A DNA stretch of 64,000 nt from Streptomyces himalayensis subsp. himalayensis (GTDB taxonomy: Bacteria; Actinomycetota; Actinomycetes; Streptomycetales; Streptomycetaceae), in NCBI RefSeq assembly GCF_013778455.1, contig NZ_JACEHE010000026.1:48563-112562 (forward strand). The letters run 5' to 3'. The notes beneath the pieces are model-generated. The model had not been told where the DNA came from and searched no databases. It was given only the letters and a program-made list of their open reading frames with translations. The position numbers were made by a program, and so were the translations under genes. Positions 60,409 to 64,000 of the stretch are shown one piece after another (the stretch's first letter is position 1; each line of letters opens with the position of its first letter).

Positions 60409-60560
60409 CGGGGCACCGCCGCATCGCGGCGTGCGCCGGCTGCAGGCTCCGACACGATGGCGCCGATCGGCTGGTGCGGGGGCAGGCTGGTGGACGGGTA
60501 AGCGAGGATCGCTGCCGCGCTGGCCAGGAAGACCGGCCTTTTGCGCAGGGCAGGCGGCAT
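60405..60560 (-). CDS. 51-residue protein upstream of the initiator gene
   Basis: ATG 60560 has an excellent GGAGGAG site 8 bp upstream. The stop overlaps the initiator ATG (ATGA). The sequence MPPALRKRPVFLASAAAILA has one hydrophobic stretch and ends RRDAAVPR. Translation of this small frame probably sets the level of the initiator. Confidence 0.6.
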   Translation of the reverse strand: MPPALRKRPVFLASAAAILAYPSTSLPPHQPIGAIVSEPAAGARRDAAVPR

Positions 60561-61256
60561 GGAAGACTCTCCTCCGTAGTGAAACCCGCGCCGGTGTGCC
60601 TCGTAGGAAAGGACCGGTGCGGTGAAGGTGGGTAAATCTCCGCCCTTGCCGGGGCAGGAGTGCCATTTGGCGTTCGGCGTCCGGGAGTTACCGCTCCATG
60701 GGCGCCGTCGCTGTGTTCGGGGCTATCTCACCCGAGTGGATCGCGCGTTCCGCATACGGCTCCTATCGTCGTCTTCCGCCGGGCGGGGTGCCCGGCGAGG
60801 GACGACGAACATATGCAGGCCCTGCGGCAAGATCCAGACCTTGCTAAAGGACTCTCTACAAGTCGCAACGGAGGGCGGCGGCACCTGTGCTTACGGATGT
60901 TGGCGGACGGCCCTGACACAGGCAGCAGGTTGATCGCCTCGACGCGCTCGGCGACGGGCTTCACTGTGCCCCGTAGCTGTCGCGCGCCGTGCGGGACATC
61001 TGTGCCGACACAGAAGCGAACCGCTCCCACGCACGGTGTGATGACCGGCGTAGGGGGGCGGACGACGGAAGGCACGCAGGGACTCCGGGACTCGGGTGCC
61101 GCAGGGACGTTTTATCTCCTCTGGGCACGACGGCTTGAACCGAGGTACGCTGACTAGCTACCCCGATCGATGGAACGAAAGTATCCTCGTTTGGCTCATC
61201 GGTCAAGTGGGTGGCTGTGTCGACGGGCCCAGATCGGATCAGGAAGGACGTGTGGG
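60561..61256. other. Divergent intergenic region upstream of replication and XRE genes
   Basis: About 700 bp without a supported gene. Frames here lack consistent codon bias. Promoters for the leftward replication operon and for the rightward XRE gene should be here. TTGAAC near 61136 with TAGCTA about 14 bp further is a candidate promoter for the XRE gene, with short spacing. None of the 27-bp operators occurs here. Confidence 0.4.
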
Positions 61257-62156
61257 ATGCCGGCTCGCCGGTTCGACCCCAACCGTGTGCTGCTCGCCCG
61301 GAGGGAGGGTGGCTTCAAGCAGACCGACGTGGCGAGCCATGTGGGGGTCAGCGGTGCTCGGGTCAGCGCCTGGGAGACGGGACGCTCCGTCCCCGACCCG
61401 GAGAAACTGCCCCGCCTGGCCGAAGCTCTCAACCGTGACCTCGACGACCTGTTTCCCCGTAACGGGCGTCCTGATCTTGCTGACCTGCGGGCTGACGCCG
61501 GGTATACACAGGCGGCCACCAAGGAGCTGACCGGAACGAGTACCGCTGGCCCGGTGGCTGCAGCGGAGAACGCGCAGCGACGCCTGGCGGAGGAGTACGA
61601 GCCGAAGCTGGCGGAAGCATACGGCGTGAGCGTCGAAGCCCTGCGGCGTGCGCAAGACCGATCCTTCGGTATCGACGTGCCCGAGCCCGGCGAGGCTGCC
61701 CCCGGGGTCGAGGGGCAGGAGCCGCGGCTCCAGCGCGGCGATGAGGGGCTTCCGGAGACTCTGGCGGAGAAGATCACGTATCTGCTGGAGCGGTTGCCGA
61801 TCCCGCCCTCGGACGCACAGCTTGCGGCCCTCGGCAACGACCGTACGGGCCGCGAGGTCCTCACCGAGGACTTGGTGCGGCACCTGCGGACCGGCGAGGT
61901 GAGTAGCGCGCAGGACGATGTGCTGGACGCACTCGCGGAGGCGCTGGACACGACACCGTTGATCTGGTCGCAGGACGCAGACGTGCAGCGGATCATCGGT
62001 GGGACGATGCTGCTCAGGGGGCAGATCTCCGCGATCGCCGCCCGCGGCGGTGACGAGAAGGGGCTGTCGGCGGACCTGCTGGACTTCATCCTCCACGAGG
62101 TCGACAAGGCCCGGTCCGAAGCCCAGGGCGGGCCCGGGCGGCCTGCCCAGCAGTAA
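61257..62156 (+). CDS. XRE-family transcriptional regulator
   Basis: 299 residues from ATG 61257, with AGGAAGG 9 bp upstream. Two XRE-type helix-turn-helix regions: RVLLARREGGFKQTDVASHV with GVSGARVSAWETGRSVPDPE near residue 10, and a second, weaker one (LRADAGYTQAATKELTGTST). The C-terminal 150 residues are a helical sensor region (LPIPPSDAQLAALGNDRTGR). It faces a NUDIX and a MAB_1171c-type gene, a set often seen together in Streptomyces. Confidence 0.82.
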   Translation: MPARRFDPNRVLLARREGGFKQTDVASHVGVSGARVSAWETGRSVPDPEKLPRLAEALNRDLDDLFPRNGRPDLADLRADAGYTQAATKELTGTSTAGPVAAAENAQRRLAEEYEPKLAEAYGVSVEALRRAQDRSFGIDVPEPGEAAPGVEGQEPRLQRGDEGLPETLAEKITYLLERLPIPPSDAQLAALGNDRTGREVLTEDLVRHLRTGEVSSAQDDVLDALAEALDTTPLIWSQDADVQRIIGGTMLLRGQISAIAARGGDEKGLSADLLDFILHEVDKARSEAQGGPGRPAQQ

Positions 62157-62175
62157 CAGCGTGGCAGACGCTGAG

Positions 62176-62204
62176 CCCGGCCCGAGAGGACTTCCTCGAG
62201 CCGG
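62176..62204. terminator. Possible convergent terminator
   Basis: CCCGGC (62176) pairs with GCCGGG near 62199, with an inner GAGAGGA/TCCTC pairing. It lies between the convergent XRE and NUDIX genes. Stem is interrupted. Confidence 0.4.
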
Positions 62205-62218
62205 GTCCTCTGCGCTTC

Positions 62219-62671
62219 TTACAGGCGCACCGTGAGCACTCGCGGGTGCTGGTCGGAGCGGGCGGCGAGGGCGGCCTGCCAGACGTCGGTCAGGTGTGGA
62301 GGGACCAGTCCGTCCTCCATGCTGTCCGGCTGGCAGAAGCGGTACTCGCTCAACTCCTCCTCCTGCAGCGTGATCGCGGCCTGGTCCTCCGGGCTGAGGA
62401 CGCCGCCGTCGAAGACGTACAGAACCTGCGCTCCTCGGCCGGGAACGCTGACCCAGGCGTGGACCAGAAGGCGGTCGACGGGTGGGGTGATGCCGAGCTC
62501 CTCGCGCACCTCGCGTGCGACTGCCTCGTGGGGGGTCTCGTCCTCGTCGACGGCGCCGCCGGGGAGGTTCCAGAATTTCTTGTAGGTCGGGTTGACGATG
62601 AGGACGTCACCGTCGGCGTTGGAGAACAGCGCCGCAGCGGAGGCGGTCAGCGAGAGGGGGGAAGCGTTCAT
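62219..62671 (-). CDS. NUDIX hydrolase
   Basis: 150 residues from ATG 62671. The NUDIX box is GGAVDEDETPHEAVAREVRE followed by ELG: G-x5-E-x7-R-E-V-x-E-E-L-G is complete. FWNLPGGAVD precedes it as usual. Hydrolyses a nucleoside-diphosphate derivative, substrate unknown. It starts 2 bp after the stop of the membrane-protein gene, so the two are translationally coupled. Confidence 0.88.
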   Translation of the reverse strand: MNASPLSLTASAAALFSNADGDVLIVNPTYKKFWNLPGGAVDEDETPHEAVAREVREELGITPPVDRLLVHAWVSVPGRGAQVLYVFDGGVLSPEDQAAITLQEEELSEYRFCQPDSMEDGLVPPHLTDVWQAALAARSDQHPRVLTVRL

Positions 62672-62673
62672 GT

Positions 62674-63960
62674 TCAGATCCTGGTGGTGTGGGCGAGGGC
62701 CGGCGTTTCGGAGGAGCTCAGGAGGCGGGTGGTGCTCGCAGGGCTGGCGGTGCGGTAGGACTCGGCGACGCGCAGCAGCCAGGGGATCTCCGTGGCGAAG
62801 TCGTCGCCGGCCGTGTGAAAGGCGGCTGGCGCCCCGGCCGGTCGGTCGGCAGCTCCGAGTGCAGCCTTGAGCCAGTACGCCTCGGCCGTGGCGTCGGCGT
62901 CTGAACCTTGGCGGCCCTCTGCCTTGGCGAGCTGGACGGCGCGCGCGTAGAGGTCGGCGGGCGCGCGCCGCCGCAGTTCGTGGGTAGCGTCGCGGATCTC
63001 GGTGACGTAGCGGCCGAGGCGGACCTGCGGGGTGGCGTCGTGCGACAGCACGTCCCGAATCGCGTTGAGAGGACCGGCAGCCCGGTGGCCGTTGAACAGA
63101 TTGCTCGGCTGGTAGAGAGCGATTCCGTCCACAGCGAGAACCAGGTCGCGCCAGAGCGGGTGGAGCCCGATGACGGCTCTTGTGCTCCGGAGCCGTGCTT
63201 GTACGGCATGAACTGCAGGGGTGACCGAGCCGAGCAGCCACAGCAAGAAGCCCCCGTACAGCACCGTGTCGGTGATGTGCTCCTGGTCGGCGAGCGCCTG
63301 CGCGGAGAGCGGATGGAGCGCGGTGGGAACCAGGAACGCGGTGCGCAGGGCGGCGTACACCACCATGAGGGCCATGCCCGCGGTCATCATCGTCAGGCCG
63401 ACGCGCAGGGGCCACCGACGGGCGTGCCGCGATGCCCGGCCCCATTGGTATCCGCACACCAGCGCGGCGCCGGCGGTGTACAGATAGAGCAGCCCCATGT
63501 AGAGCGCGAGTCCCGGCTCGCCGGCATGTCGGCCCATGAAGTACGGGCTGTCGGCTGCGGTCTTGGTCCGGTCCAGGGCGAGGAAGAACACCAGCGCCAG
63601 GCATACCACGGTGGCGAGCGAGGCACGTGCCGCGACGCGGTGCACGAGAGCCGTGATCTTGATGTGGCGGGCGGTTGCGTCCTCGTCCGCGTAGACGCCG
63701 GTGACGTAGGTCAGCAGCACGCAGGTGCCGACGATCGCCAAGGAGTGCTTGAGGAGGGTGGGCAGGTCGTTGACGCCCAGTGGATCGATGACGGCCCGGC
63801 CGAGGTCGGTGCGAAGCCACCAGGAGAGGGCGAAGGCGGTGAAGGCGCCCCATAGGGAGCGCCCGCGGCGTCGGCCGCGCACGGCGCCGGGCAGGCGCAC
63901 GGCGGTCTGGAGCAGCAGAAGCGCGACGATCAAGGAGACGATCACATCAGGGGCGGACAC
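62674..63960 (-). CDS. MAB_1171c-type integral membrane protein
   Basis: 428 residues from GTG 63960. Seven to eight membrane helices in the first 250 residues (VIVSLIVALLLLQTAVRLPG, LAIVGTCVLLTYVTGVYADE, LATVVCLALVFFLALDRTKT, GLTMMTAGMALMVVYAALRT), then a soluble helical domain with HPLWRDLVLAVDGIALYQPS and AYWLKAALGA. This layout is that of the MAB_1171c family of putative transporters that accompany XRE regulators in actinobacteria. Function unproven. Confidence 0.75.
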   Translation of the reverse strand: MSAPDVIVSLIVALLLLQTAVRLPGAVRGRRRGRSLWGAFTAFALSWWLRTDLGRAVIDPLGVNDLPTLLKHSLAIVGTCVLLTYVTGVYADEDATARHIKITALVHRVAARASLATVVCLALVFFLALDRTKTAADSPYFMGRHAGEPGLALYMGLLYLYTAGAALVCGYQWGRASRHARRWPLRVGLTMMTAGMALMVVYAALRTAFLVPTALHPLSAQALADQEHITDTVLYGGFLLWLLGSVTPAVHAVQARLRSTRAVIGLHPLWRDLVLAVDGIALYQPSNLFNGHRAAGPLNAIRDVLSHDATPQVRLGRYVTEIRDATHELRRRAPADLYARAVQLAKAEGRQGSDADATAEAYWLKAALGAADRPAGAPAAFHTAGDDFATEIPWLLRVAESYRTASPASTTRLLSSSETPALAHTTRI

Positions 63961-64000
63961 GGTTCTTCCGGGGGGTGCGGGGGGCCTGCGGCGGACGGCC
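63947..64000 (-). CDS. Possible 3' end of an upstream gene
   Basis: A frame entering from the right edge reads GRPPQAPRTPRKNRVRP and stops at TGA 63947, overlapping the membrane-protein start by 14 bp. Only 17 codons are visible; it may be chance. Confidence 0.25.
   Translation of the reverse strand, partial: GRPPQAPRTPRKNRVRP

Noticed and set aside
60728..61075. Minus-strand 115-residue frame before the XRE gene
   Set aside because: No codon bias, no ribosome-binding site, and it sits where promoters are expected.

Overview
The window is very GC-rich, most genes abut or overlap by 4 bp (ATGA, GTGA, TTGA), and TTG/GTG starts are common. Together with the DUF317 proteins, a WhiB-like (Wbl) protein, a MAB_1171c-type membrane protein and LAXTG-type surface anchoring, this points to Streptomyces or a close relative. 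I see no tRNA, rRNA, CRISPR array, integrase or transposase. A replication-initiator-like gene with internal iteron-like repeats, a relaxase/MobC pair and a type IV secretion (T4SS) gene set suggest a conjugative plasmid or a large integrated element.

Layout. (A) 1-31.7 kb, minus strand: a long conjugation block read leftwards. It runs from an NlpC/P60 hydrolase (30.6 kb) through a DUF6112-like small membrane protein, a VirB8-position bitopic protein, a VirB6/TrbL-like polytopic protein, an SCO6880/PrgI-type protein and a VirB4-like ATPase to many small accessory proteins (DUF317 and other paralogous families, a GT2 glycosyltransferase, an MFS transporter). A second transcription unit starting near 12.5 kb carries a relaxase-like protein without its metal-binding histidines, more DUF317 paralogues and the VirD4-type coupling ATPase. 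(B) 32-46.6 kb, plus strand: an orphan DNA methyltransferase, then two operons (33.2-37.0 and 37.2-46.6 kb) with a RelE-fold protein, GNAT, tandem-HxlR regulator, MFS plus ATP-grasp pair, DUF317 protein and a LAXTG surface protein, ending at a perfect 28-bp palindrome. (C) 46.6-50.3 kb: a looser region with apparently leaderless genes (HNH-like, GFA, GNAT), a UDP-glucose dehydrogenase fragment and non-coding stretches. (D) 50.4-52 kb: more DUF317-type genes. (E) 52-61 kb, minus strand: lipoprotein, relaxase, MobC, a membrane protein, Wbl, a zinc-finger protein and the replication initiator. (F) 61-64 kb: an XRE regulator facing a NUDIX hydrolase and a MAB_1171c-type membrane protein.

How it fits together. 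Three promoters (12.5, 33.1, 37.1 kb) carry the same long inverted repeat exactly 8 bp downstream of a -10-like hexamer, so the accessory operons probably form one regulon. About thirty otherwise unrelated accessory proteins end in a Pro/Ala/Thr-rich linker plus a short arginine-rich tail. The relaxase, the obligatory T4SS substrate, ends the same way, and the T4SS structural ATPases do not. I read this as a possible shared export signal for proteins sent to the recipient with the DNA.

Sequence quality: at least six genes are split by single frameshifts, several in homopolymer or dinucleotide runs. Several genes lack ATG/GTG/TTG and appear to start at CTG, and one each at ATC, ATT or GTC. Some frameshifts may be assembly errors; the CTG starts are partly supported by paralogues and by 4-bp stop/start overlaps.
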